Part shown: one piece after another, positions 16,394 to 25,079 of the stretch
Layout: each line of letters opens with the position of its first letter
Numbering within the stretch: the stretch's first letter is position 1
NCBI GenBank assembly: GCA_942493385.1
Contig: OW818699.1
Location: 2,108,001 to 2,172,000 of the forward strand
From: UBA8389 sp942493385
GTDB lineage: Bacteria; Bacteroidota; Bacteroidia; Bacteroidales; UBA1402
DNA length: 64,000 nucleotides
Direction of reading: 5' to 3'
Translations under genes and position numbers: made by a program
Notes under the pieces: generated by a model
Seen by the model: the letters and a program-made list of their open reading frames with translations, nothing else
What the model was told of the DNA's origin: nothing
Database searches by the model: none

Positions 16394-17668
16394 ATGAAAA
16401 CAAGAGCAGTTAGACTATACGGCAAAAAGGACCTCCGCTTGGAGGAATTCGAATTGCCACAGATCAAGGACGATGAAATCCTGGCCAAGGTCGTGACCGA
16501 CAGCCTGTGCATGTCATCGTATAAGGCAGCCAGCCAGGCTACCGACCACAAACGCGTTCCAGACGATGTTGCCGAGAACCCCATCATCATCGGCCACGAG
16601 TTTGCAGGCGAATTGGTGGAAGTCGGCGCCAAATGGGCGCACCAGTTCAAAGCAGGTGACAAGTTCTCCATCCAGCCCGCCCTCAACTACGAAGGCGGTC
16701 CGGTAGGAATCTTGAGCGCACCAGGTTACAGCTACCGCTTCATCGGCGGTGATGCCACCTACGTGATCATCCCCAAGGAAGTCATGGAACACGATTGCCT
16801 GCTCGCCTACCAGGGCGAAGGCTATTATCCCGCTTCATTGGCCGAACCCCTTTCCTGCGTCATCGGCGCCATGCACGCCAACTACCACATCAAACCGGGC
16901 AGTTACATACACCAGATGGAAATCGTGGACGGTGGCAAACTGGCCATTCTTGCTGGTGTAGGCCCCATGGGTCTGGCCGCGATCAACTACGTGCTTCGCC
17001 GTGAAGACCGCAAACCAGGCTTGTTCGTCGTCACCGACGTGGATCAAGTTCGCCTGGACCGTGCCGCCAGCCTTTACACGGTTGAGTTCGCCAAAGAAAG
17101 AGGCATCGACCTTCGCTACATCAACACCCGTGAAATGGCAAATCCCGTCGAGGAACTCAAAGCGCTCACCGGCGGCGAAGGCTACAACGACGTGTTCGTT
17201 TTCGCACCAGTCAAACCCGTTGTGGAACAAGCAGATGCCATCCTCGCCTTCGACGGATGCCTCAACTTCTTCGCAGGCCCGAGCGACCCCAACTTCAGCG
17301 CCTCGTTCAACTTCTACAACGTGCATTACGGCTACACCCACGTGGCCGGCACCAGCGGCGGCAACAACGACGACATGGTGGAAGCCCTCGACCTGATGGC
17401 CAAAGGACTTGATCCAGCCGGCTTGGTCACCCACATCGGAGGTCTGAACGCCGTAGCCGACGCAACCTGTCATTTACCCGAGATACCCGGTGGTAAGAAG
17501 CTCATTTACACGCATGTGGAAATGTCGTTGACCCCCATCAGCGATTTCGCCCAATTGGGAACAAGCAACCCAACCTACAAAACTTTGGCTGAGATCTGCG
17601 ACAGAAACCAGGGTCTTTGGAGCGTGGAAGCCGAAACCTTTTTGTTGGCCAACTCCGACAAACTTTGA
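16394..17668 (+). CDS. Zinc-dependent dehydrogenase resembling L-sorbose-1-phosphate reductase
   Basis: A 424-residue medium-chain dehydrogenase. Catalytic zinc ligands are visible as Cys39 (TDSLCMSSYK) and His68-Glu69 (IIIGHEFAGE), followed by the nucleotide-binding segment LAILAGVGPMGLAAI. The structural-zinc cysteine loop of classic alcohol dehydrogenases is missing. The long central insertion and the segment HVAGTSGGNNDDMVEALDLM are like SorE, which interconverts L-sorbose 1-phosphate and glucitol 6-phosphate with NAD(P)H. I infer a polyol-phosphate or ketose-phosphate substrate. It is last in the operon and is followed by a strong terminator. The family match is by pattern recall; the actual substrate could be another sugar alcohol phosphate. 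Confidence 0.8.
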   Translation: MKTRAVRLYGKKDLRLEEFELPQIKDDEILAKVVTDSLCMSSYKAASQATDHKRVPDDVAENPIIIGHEFAGELVEVGAKWAHQFKAGDKFSIQPALNYEGGPVGILSAPGYSYRFIGGDATYVIIPKEVMEHDCLLAYQGEGYYPASLAEPLSCVIGAMHANYHIKPGSYIHQMEIVDGGKLAILAGVGPMGLAAINYVLRREDRKPGLFVVTDVDQVRLDRAASLYTVEFAKERGIDLRYINTREMANPVEELKALTGGEGYNDVFVFAPVKPVVEQADAILAFDGCLNFFAGPSDPNFSASFNFYNVHYGYTHVAGTSGGNNDDMVEALDLMAKGLDPAGLVTHIGGLNAVADATCHLPEIPGGKKLIYTHVEMSLTPISDFAQLGTSNPTYKTLAEICDRNQGLWSVEAETFLLANSDKL

Positions 17669-17689
17669 ACCAACTTTCTTTGTCGTGAG

Positions 17690-17733
17690 AAAGCCGGGAT
17701 AGCCCTAAAATGGGGTTATTCCGGCTTTTTTAG
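17690..17733 (+). terminator. Rho-independent terminator of the dehydrogenase operon
   Basis: A long hairpin: AAGCCGG (17691-17697) pairs with CCGGCTT (17721-17727), continued by an inner A/T- and C/G-rich stem around a TAAAATG loop. A T run follows at 17726-17731. Confidence 0.85.
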
Positions 17734-17784
17734 TTGCAGTATTAAATTATAAATAAAATAAATTTCCACTAAACATAGTTTCCA

Positions 17785-17816
17785 TTGTGAAATTATAAAA
17801 AGGCGTACTATCTTTG
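17785..17816 (+). promoter_or_regulatory. Bacteroidetes-type promoter for the rhodanese gene
   Basis: TTG (17785-17787), 21 nt, then TATCTTTG (17809-17816), 38 bases before the ATG. Confidence 0.65.
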
Positions 17817-17854
17817 TAGCAAGTAACAGTACTTATAAAATATCCATTCGCATC

Positions 17855-18172
17855 ATGTTCGAAAAAATCAAAAATATCCTTGGAATCAAAACAATCGATT
17901 TCGCACAACTCGTTCAAGACGGAGCCATTGTATTAGACGTTCGAACCACTGGCGAATTCGCCAACGGTCACATCAAGGGTTCAGTCAATGTACCTTTGAA
18001 CAAATTACCGCAATACCTCCCAAAAATCAAGGATAAAACCAAGTCCATCATCGTCTGCTGCGCATCTGGTTCCAGAAGTTCCCAAGCCATTAACGTACTC
18101 AACTACAACGGCTTCACCAACTCCTACGACGGTGGTTCTTGGTTTCGCTTAAATTCCAAGATCAACCGATAA
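17855..18172 (+). CDS. Single-domain rhodanese (sulfurtransferase)
   Basis: A 105-residue rhodanese homology domain with no signal peptide. It contains VLDVRTTGEFANGHIKGSVNVPL, the family's entry motif, and the active-site loop CCASGSRS with the persulfide-carrying cysteine. Such small cytoplasmic proteins carry sulfane sulfur in detoxification or cofactor synthesis; the acceptor is unknown. It is a single-gene unit with its own promoter, ending 5 bases before the convergent Gfo/Idh gene. Confidence 0.88.
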   Translation: MFEKIKNILGIKTIDFAQLVQDGAIVLDVRTTGEFANGHIKGSVNVPLNKLPQYLPKIKDKTKSIIVCCASGSRSSQAINVLNYNGFTNSYDGGSWFRLNSKINR

Positions 18173-18177
18173 TGGAT

Positions 18178-19194
18178 TTATTTTTCCAAAATTCGTAGCT
18201 GTTGAATCAACTGTTCTTCAGTAATTAAATAGGCCTCTCCAAATCGAATGCTGCGATAAACGGCATCAAAAATCCCCATATACGAGGATTGCTTCAATGT
18301 TACTGGTTGACGGATTACCTTTCCATCAGCAGAAATCGAACTCAGCATTCCTTCGCTGCCAGTTTCTTCCCAACCGTAAAGGGGGTTGTCAGGCATCATG
18401 CCTCCAACCAACTGGCTTTCCTGCACATCGCTCCGACGCTTCACATAACTGCCCCTGCTGCCATGAAGCACATAGGCAGGCTGCACGTCAACCACTAGCA
18501 TGTTGGCAGTCACAAAAACTTGAAGCCCATCCGGATATTCCAGTTGGAAATGGAAAAAGTCGTCCACCTGTGTTTTATTCCGGTTGTATCCAAGCGTTTT
18601 GGTCCAATGAAGTGGGCATCCAAAAAGTGATATGACCTGATCGAGCAAATGCGGCCCCAAATCGTACATCAACCCACTGCCTGGAATCGGCGTTTCTTTA
18701 AATGCCTTAGGCCCAATTTCAGGACGATATCGGTCGAACCGTACGTGCACCTCCACCAGTTTTCCCAATTTACCAGTAGCCAAGACTTCTCCAACCGAAA
18801 GGAAATCCGTATCGAACCGGCGGTTTTGGTAGGGGAGAATGCGCAGGTTGCGTTCGCTTGCTTCCTTAAAAAGGATTTCTGCCTGTTCGGAAGTTATCGC
18901 AAAAGCTTTTTCCAGAAGCACATGCTTACCAGACTGGAGTGCCATAAGAGCAAAGTCGAAATGCGTGGAAGTTGGCGTCGTAACTACAACCAGTTCAATT
19001 TCAGGGTCTGACAGCAACCCCTCCACTGAATCGTAACTCCGGATGTCCGGGTAAAAGTGCATGGCCTTTTTATCAGACCGTTCCACAACAGCCGTTAGTT
19101 CAAATCCAGTATGCAGATTCAGAAAAGGCGCGTGAAATACTTTTCCGGACATGCCGAACGATAGTATTCCGGTTTTAATTAGTTTTTGATTCAT
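18178..19194 (-). CDS. Gfo/Idh/MocA-family oxidoreductase
   Basis: A 338-residue NAD(P)-dependent oxidoreductase. The N-terminal Rossmann domain (1-120) begins KTGILSFGMSGKVFHAPF and includes VVVTTPTSTHFDFALMALQSGKHVLLEKAFAI, in which the family's EKP reads EKA. The C-terminal alpha/beta domain carries the DLGPHLLDQVISLFG motif with the conserved His of the active site. Members oxidise or epimerise sugars and inositols. Last in an operon with two hybrid kinases (6 bases after the second), which is an unusual partner and may reflect simple read-through. Confidence 0.88.
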   Translation of the reverse strand: MNQKLIKTGILSFGMSGKVFHAPFLNLHTGFELTAVVERSDKKAMHFYPDIRSYDSVEGLLSDPEIELVVVTTPTSTHFDFALMALQSGKHVLLEKAFAITSEQAEILFKEASERNLRILPYQNRRFDTDFLSVGEVLATGKLGKLVEVHVRFDRYRPEIGPKAFKETPIPGSGLMYDLGPHLLDQVISLFGCPLHWTKTLGYNRNKTQVDDFFHFQLEYPDGLQVFVTANMLVVDVQPAYVLHGSRGSYVKRRSDVQESQLVGGMMPDNPLYGWEETGSEGMLSSISADGKVIRQPVTLKQSSYMGIFDAVYRSIRFGEAYLITEEQLIQQLRILEK

Positions 19195-19200
19195 AGACGT

Positions 19201-21204
19201 TCAAAGTTCGACGAATTGCCAGATTTTCATCTTTAATTCGTTGACATTGATGGGTTTTACCACATACTCGTCAAAAAAACTACCGACGAAACGTTCTTTT
19301 TCATACTCCATGGCGTAGGCCGATTGAGCGATGATGGGTATGGTTGGGTTGAACTCCTTGATCAGCTTGGCAGCAGTATATCCATCCATCACAGGCATTT
19401 TTATGTCCATCAAAATCAGGTCAATGCTAGGATTGTCTCTACAAAAATCAACTGCCTCGGACCCATTTTTCGCATGAATCAACCTGATGTGTTTGCTCGC
19501 CAATATGTGCTTGAGATATAGGTAGTTGTAATCCTCATCCTCGGCAATCAGAATGCTTCTAGAAAGTTCGGAAGGTATCACCGATTCATCGACATCAAGA
19601 ATGTTTCTTGCTGAAACATAGGGAATGGAAAACCGGAAAGTAGAACCTTTGCCCAGTTCGGATTCCACCCAAATCTCACCACCAAACAAATCCACATATC
19701 CTTTTGAAATGGACAAACCAAGACCTGTACCCCCGTAAAGTTTACTGATGGAAGTCTCACCCTGCTGAAACCGTTGAAATATTTTGTCTTGATACATCGG
19801 ATCAATACCGATACCGGTGTCTATTACATAAAACTCAAAGTTGTTCTCTTTCAATTCATATCCAAATTCGACACATCCAACAGAGGTGAACTTCAACGCA
19901 TTTGTTAGTATATTGGTTAGTATCTCCGTCAATTTGGTTTTGTCGGTATACACCTCGGTATCCTTATTCGTTACTGTTTTGTTAAGGATGATGGAAATGT
20001 TCTTTTCCATGGCTTGAACCTGAAAAATGGCATACAGCTCATCCAGCAATTCATTGACATTGACAATATTGATGTTTATTCGCTCCTGTTTCTTCTCCAG
20101 TGCTGAAATGGTCAAGATGTCGGTAACGACCGAAAGCAATTGATTGGCACTGTTACGGATGATGGAGATGAATCTCTTTTTGTCCTCCTCCTGCAAATCT
20201 TGATCCTCCAGCAAACCGGTGAAGCCGATGATGGCGTTCATCGGTGTACGGATTTCGTGGGACATGTTTTGCAAAAAGGCTGTTTTTAGACGGTCGCTTT
20301 CTTCTGCATGTTCTTTGGCTCGAATAAGCTCCTGTTCATTTTCTTTTCGTTCAGTAATGTCAAAACAATGACCGATATAACCAATAAATAGTCCTTTACT
20401 ATTAAAATTTGGCGTCCCCATATCGCTTAACCAACGGTATTCACCGCTGAAATGACGAATACGGTATTCCATATTGAAGGATTCGTGTTTTGCAAAAGCG
20501 GTCAGATAGGTTCTTACGCAATAGTCAAGATCTTCCGGATGCACACCTTCTGCCCAACCTTCGCCCACCTCCTGTTCCAAGGTACGCCCCGTAAAGTTTA
20601 ACCATGGTTTGTTGAAGTAATTGCATTTTGTATCGAGCCCAGAAGTCCAAATCAGTGCCAACCCGCTATCTGCCAAATTTTGATATTGCACTTCCTTTTC
20701 GCGGAGTTCCATCTCTGTGCGAGTTCTGTCAAAAAGCTCTTGTTCCAGTTGTTTGGTGCGAAAGGCCACTTCAGCTTCGAGTTCAGACTTCTCGAGCTTT
20801 TTCTGTAGATTCGCCTCTTTGATCTTCACCATGGCACGAATCTGGGCTGTCAATTCAATTTCATCGATGGGTTTGGAAAGAAACGCTTCAACCCCATAGT
20901 ACAAGGCTTTGATTCGACTTTCCTTGTCACCTTTCAACGCTGTGATCATCACGATGGGGATTTCCTGGAGGCGAGGGTCGTTTTTAAGGCGTCTGCAAAC
21001 TTCAAAGCCGTCCATGTTGGGCATGACAATGTCCAACAGAATAACATCGGGGTTTTCCTGTACTGCCATTTTTAAACCATTGGATCCGCTTGTTGCCTGA
21101 AAAAACTGTACATCTGGAAATGCTTCATTGACAAGCGCTTTCAAGGTAATCAGGTTGTCCAAGTTGTCATCGATGGCCAAAATTTTTAAACCTCGCTTAT
21201 CCAT
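19201..21204 (-). CDS. Hybrid histidine kinase (receiver-PAS-kinase-receiver)
   Basis: A 667-residue soluble signalling protein without membrane segments. Order: N-terminal receiver (about 6-125, phosphorylatable Asp in VILLDIVMPNMDGF), coiled coil, PAS/PAC sensor (about 160-285), HisKA dimerisation domain with phospho-accepting His in FLQNMSHEIRTPMN (about H316), HATPase_c (about 415-530, with DTGIGI and GGTGLGLSI), and a C-terminal receiver (about 545-665, DLILMDIKMPVMDGY). The start at 21204 was chosen because it overlaps the upstream kinase stop by 8 bases and fits the receiver's beginning; an earlier in-frame ATG lies inside the previous gene. Receiver-first architecture suggests it receives phosphate from the upstream kinase. 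Confidence 0.9.
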   Translation of the reverse strand: MDKRGLKILAIDDNLDNLITLKALVNEAFPDVQFFQATSGSNGLKMAVQENPDVILLDIVMPNMDGFEVCRRLKNDPRLQEIPIVMITALKGDKESRIKALYYGVEAFLSKPIDEIELTAQIRAMVKIKEANLQKKLEKSELEAEVAFRTKQLEQELFDRTRTEMELREKEVQYQNLADSGLALIWTSGLDTKCNYFNKPWLNFTGRTLEQEVGEGWAEGVHPEDLDYCVRTYLTAFAKHESFNMEYRIRHFSGEYRWLSDMGTPNFNSKGLFIGYIGHCFDITERKENEQELIRAKEHAEESDRLKTAFLQNMSHEIRTPMNAIIGFTGLLEDQDLQEEDKKRFISIIRNSANQLLSVVTDILTISALEKKQERININIVNVNELLDELYAIFQVQAMEKNISIILNKTVTNKDTEVYTDKTKLTEILTNILTNALKFTSVGCVEFGYELKENNFEFYVIDTGIGIDPMYQDKIFQRFQQGETSISKLYGGTGLGLSISKGYVDLFGGEIWVESELGKGSTFRFSIPYVSARNILDVDESVIPSELSRSILIAEDEDYNYLYLKHILASKHIRLIHAKNGSEAVDFCRDNPSIDLILMDIKMPVMDGYTAAKLIKEFNPTIPIIAQSAYAMEYEKERFVGSFFDEYVVKPINVNELKMKIWQFVEL

Positions 21205-24103
21205 AAAGTAGTTGTTTGATGGTTTCAGTAAAAACGGCTTCATCAATGGGTTTGGCGATGTAACCGTCAAATCCATGAGCAAGTATTGCTTCCCGTTCAG
21301 TGGTCATTGCACTGGCAGTTAGTGCAATGATGGGTATCTTCTGCAATAGTACATCGTTGCGAATTTTCTTGAATGTTTGAATGCCGTCTATGTCGGGTAA
21401 TTCAATATCCATCAAGATCAGATTGGGCAGATGCAATCGAGTCATCATCAATGCTTCCTTGCTATTGATCGCTTCCAATACCAGGTAGTTGTCAGAAAGC
21501 AACGCCTTTGCTGTGAGCATGTTGTCCGAATTGTCCTCCACAACCAAGATGACTGGCTTCGAAGACAGATTGGAAATGGGCGCGGGGAGAGGCATCACCA
21601 CCTTGAATGCCATTTCTTCAATCGCCTTCAAAAGATCGTTTCGGTTGATGTCTCCCTTTTGAACCAATTGATGGATGTTGTTCCGCTTCAGAAACTGGAG
21701 TTCTTCCTTGGTGATGTGCTTGGCCGTCAAAATCAATACAGGCACATTGGCTGTCCGATCCTCTTCACGAAGGGTCTTAAGCACTTCAAAGCCATCCATT
21801 CCAGGCATCATCAAATCAAGGATCATCGCATCAGGAATGGACAGACCAATTTGTTCAAGTGCTTCCAAACCATTTCTGGCCAGTTGAACCCGATATCCGC
21901 CCTCCTTCAAAACGTCATTCAACTGGATAATGGCGGGCTCACTGTCTTCCACCAAAAGAATGGTTTTTCCATCGGTCTCGGTTTTATGTTTCAAGATAGG
22001 ATCATTAACCGACCTTTGTACTTCAACAGTTTCTGCAGTTTCCTCAGCAATCTTGATGGGTATCTTCAGCGTAAAGACAGAGCCTTCACCCAGACTGCTT
22101 TTAACGGTGATGGTTCCACCCAACAATTCGGTGTATTTTTTAGCGATGGACAAGCCCAAGCCGGTTCCTCCAAACCTTCTGGAAGTGCTGTTGTCTGCTT
22201 GTCGGAATTCATCGAAAATATGTTCCAGTTGATTGTCGGAAATGCCGATGCCAGTATCGGTAACTTCGATATACAAAGTGGCTTCCTTCATTTTTGCAGA
22301 AATTTCCACCTTGCCTTTTTCGGTGAACTTCACCGCATTCCCAACAATGTTTTGCAAGATATGCCGGCATTTTTTCAAATCACTCTGCACGACAAGGTCT
22401 GAACCGCCCGTTTTTAAGATCAAATCAATGTCTTTTTCTTTTGCCTGTGGAGCAATAAGGTCCACGACCTCTTTGATCAGCTGAACGGCGTTGAATTGTA
22501 CCACTTCCATTTCTTCCCTGCCTGCCTCAATTCTAGACAAATCCAAAATATCGTTGATAAGTGAAAGAAGATGCTTGCCATTGCGTTCGATGACATCCAA
22601 ATAGCTGTATTCCTCTTCTGGAATTTTGTGAATCAACCGCCGGTTGAGCACTCCAGTCAGCGCAATGACCGAATTGAGTGGTGTACGGAGTTCGTGGCTC
22701 ATGTTGGACAGGAAAATGGTTTTCAACTTGTTGGCTTCGTCCAGTTGTTTCTTCTGAATTTCCAGTTCCGTATTCTGGTTTTGCAACGTAGCGGATTGTT
22801 TGGATAATTCCGTTTTCTGCATTTCCAGTTCGCGGTTCTGAATTTCCAACATTTCAGAGAATGCTTTGATCTTTTGAGATGCTAAGATACCGATCACCCT
22901 TGCGTTCAGCGAATCCAAGGTCGATTCGACCAATAGCTTGCTTTGGGCGCTGTACGTGTTGACATTGGCCAGGTGAATGGTTGCAATGATCCTATCTCCA
23001 GAAAGTAGCGGCATTGTTATGATCTCGCGGGGTTTGATGCTTCCGCATACGGTCTCAAAAACGAAGGGCTCATCATCTTTCAAAGCCTTGATGTGTTGTA
23101 CTTTACGGGTTGAAAAGACCGGCCCGATCTCACCTTCAAAGCGGCCGATGTCAAAAGATTTGTGCAAATGATCATTGAGTCCGATGGATTCATACAAATC
23201 CAGACTTTTTTGATCCTCACTAACCAGATAGATGGCAGCCATTTGTGAATCGGTGAGTTTGAGTAGGGTAGTCAATGTAGACTGGAAGAACAGACGGGTA
23301 TCGTTTTCACTCAACATCGATGCTGCCAGGCTGGCTTTCTTGTCGCTCAATTCAACGTCTTGTTGGATTCTGTATGCCAGTTTATTGAAGGAATCGGAAA
23401 GCATGCCAAACTCATTGTTTACGCGATACGAACTGCGTGCGTTCAAATCACCATGCCTGAAACGATGGGTTGTATCGGTGAGTATTCGCAAGGGTTTCTG
23501 AATGTTTCTCAACAAAATGTAATTGACGATGGTCGAAATTATCAAAATGATGATGACCAAAAGGATCAATTGAAGATTCAAATCTTTTCCTAGTTTTTGA
23601 GAATTCACGAATGTTTGGGTTGCCTTGTTCGTAGCAAAGGCATCGATGATGTCCAATATTGAAATCAGCTCTTCCCGGTAAACATTTTCAGCGTTGTTCT
23701 TGGCTTTTTCAGCTTGTTCATTCAAAACGATCTTCCAGTTCGAAAAGGCTTTGAGCGCATTGTCAACATTTACCTGCTCACCCAAGTACTTGGCATCAAC
23801 GATGCTGAATTGCCGTGTTGCAGCTTCTGTAGCGGCTTCCAGCTTCTGCTTGGCACGAATTCGATCCTTTTCACTGGTCGCAATTGTCAATTCCCTGGAG
23901 GCAACCACCATGTGTTGAATCTCGATTTCAATGGCTGCAACCGCTTTGCTGACTTGAAAAGGATGATTGAAGATGGTGTTGGTCTGTAGCTGTAGTTTTT
24001 TAGTTTGAACATACGATACCACACCGAGTAAAACAACAAGCGCCAACAAAATCGCAAAGCCAATTTGAAGTTGCGTTCCGATGTTTAAGGACTTTTTATG
24101 CAT
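21197..24103 (-). CDS. Membrane hybrid histidine kinase with HAMP, GAF and two receivers
   Basis: A 968-residue sensor kinase. Membrane helix 1 (about 12-30), a periplasmic four-helix sensing region like the 4HB_MCP domain, membrane helix 2 (about 175-197), HAMP (about 198-250), GAF-like domain (about 260-405), coiled coil (410-460), HisKA with His470 in SNMSHELRTPLN, HATPase_c (about 570-690), and two receivers (about 710-830 and 850-965; LDLMMPGMDG and MDIELPDIDG). The MCP-like sensing part together with a CheR gene 33 bases upstream hints at a chemoreceptor-derived signalling module. No DNA-binding output domain is present. Confidence 0.92.
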   Translation of the reverse strand: MHKKSLNIGTQLQIGFAILLALVVLLGVVSYVQTKKLQLQTNTIFNHPFQVSKAVAAIEIEIQHMVVASRELTIATSEKDRIRAKQKLEAATEAATRQFSIVDAKYLGEQVNVDNALKAFSNWKIVLNEQAEKAKNNAENVYREELISILDIIDAFATNKATQTFVNSQKLGKDLNLQLILLVIIILIISTIVNYILLRNIQKPLRILTDTTHRFRHGDLNARSSYRVNNEFGMLSDSFNKLAYRIQQDVELSDKKASLAASMLSENDTRLFFQSTLTTLLKLTDSQMAAIYLVSEDQKSLDLYESIGLNDHLHKSFDIGRFEGEIGPVFSTRKVQHIKALKDDEPFVFETVCGSIKPREIITMPLLSGDRIIATIHLANVNTYSAQSKLLVESTLDSLNARVIGILASQKIKAFSEMLEIQNRELEMQKTELSKQSATLQNQNTELEIQKKQLDEANKLKTIFLSNMSHELRTPLNSVIALTGVLNRRLIHKIPEEEYSYLDVIERNGKHLLSLINDILDLSRIEAGREEMEVVQFNAVQLIKEVVDLIAPQAKEKDIDLILKTGGSDLVVQSDLKKCRHILQNIVGNAVKFTEKGKVEISAKMKEATLYIEVTDTGIGISDNQLEHIFDEFRQADNSTSRRFGGTGLGLSIAKKYTELLGGTITVKSSLGEGSVFTLKIPIKIAEETAETVEVQRSVNDPILKHKTETDGKTILLVEDSEPAIIQLNDVLKEGGYRVQLARNGLEALEQIGLSIPDAMILDLMMPGMDGFEVLKTLREEDRTANVPVLILTAKHITKEELQFLKRNNIHQLVQKGDINRNDLLKAIEEMAFKVVMPLPAPISNLSSKPVILVVEDNSDNMLTAKALLSDNYLVLEAINSKEALMMTRLHLPNLILMDIELPDIDGIQTFKKIRNDVLLQKIPIIALTASAMTTEREAILAHGFDGYIAKPIDEAVFTETIKQLLYG

Positions 24104-24136
24104 GGGAAGGGTAGGTTGAGTGTGTAAGAAAAAAAA

Positions 24137-24952
24137 TCAGGTTAATTTATGAAAAATTGCTGAAAACGGATAGATTTCATTGAAAAGATTTCGCATGAGC
24201 AATGGCCTTTCCACTTCACCTGTAACCAAATATCCTCCTATAGAGAGCGCTTTCACCGCTTTATCAAGGATGGCATTCTGATATTCCGGTTTGTAATAAA
24301 ACAAAAGATTGGCGCATACAATCAGGTCGAAGTCTCCGTAGATGCTTTCAGGTGGACTGCCAAAGCTGTTGGAAACAAGATCGAAGACCGAAAATTCAAT
24401 TTTAGCAGCGATCTCATCCTTGATTTTGTAACCCTCCTTTTTCTTTGTAAACCAGCGGTTTAAGCGTTTCATGCTCAAGTTTCCAAGGGATGTGGCAGTA
24501 TAAAATCCCTCCTTTGCTTGCTCAATTTCCGAAGCACTTTGATCACTGGCAAAAATCTGATATTGAATAGGATTCGGTTCATTTTCGAGATATTCCTCCA
24601 GCAACATGGCCAAGCTGTACACTTCCTGACCGGAGGCACATGCCATGGACCAGATACGTAGTTTGTTGTGATTTTTACGGATTGCCTGCTGAATCAACTC
24701 AGGCAAGACCAATTTCTCCAAAACTGCAAAAGTCAGCGGATTTCTGAAAAATTCACTGTAACTGACCTGAAGCGACTTTTGCAAGTGCTTTCTTTCTTCC
24801 TCGTCATTTTCCAACACCATCCCATAGTATTCCAGCCCCTCTGAATTGGTGGCTTGAATTCTTTTCTGGATGGAACTTTGTAAGAATGTTTCATCATAGA
24901 CGGAGACATTCAAAGATTCCATACCAATTTGCGGATCCTCATTGTTTATCAT
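24137..24952 (-). CDS. CheR-type protein glutamate methyltransferase
   Basis: A 271-residue S-adenosylmethionine-dependent methyltransferase. It has the CheR N-terminal helical region (about 20-85), the SYSEFFRNPLTF motif, the SAM-binding IWSMACASGQEVYSLAMLL and the conserved DLIVCANLLFYY. In chemotaxis CheR methylates glutamates of receptors. Here no CheB, CheA, CheW or flagellar gene is nearby, and it leads an operon with two hybrid kinases, the first of which has an MCP-like sensing region. The kinase itself could be the methylation target; this is inference. Confidence 0.88.
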   Translation of the reverse strand: MINNEDPQIGMESLNVSVYDETFLQSSIQKRIQATNSEGLEYYGMVLENDEEERKHLQKSLQVSYSEFFRNPLTFAVLEKLVLPELIQQAIRKNHNKLRIWSMACASGQEVYSLAMLLEEYLENEPNPIQYQIFASDQSASEIEQAKEGFYTATSLGNLSMKRLNRWFTKKKEGYKIKDEIAAKIEFSVFDLVSNSFGSPPESIYGDFDLIVCANLLFYYKPEYQNAILDKAVKALSIGGYLVTGEVERPLLMRNLFNEIYPFSAIFHKLT

Positions 24953-25079
24953 AAACGAAATGAATCTGTAATGGATATAAAAATACGATAGAATCTTTAA
25001 TATTGGTTGTTTTTGACAAAAACTTTACAATCATTTTTTTATACTTTTACCGCTTTGTATACCGCTTAACGTAACATTC

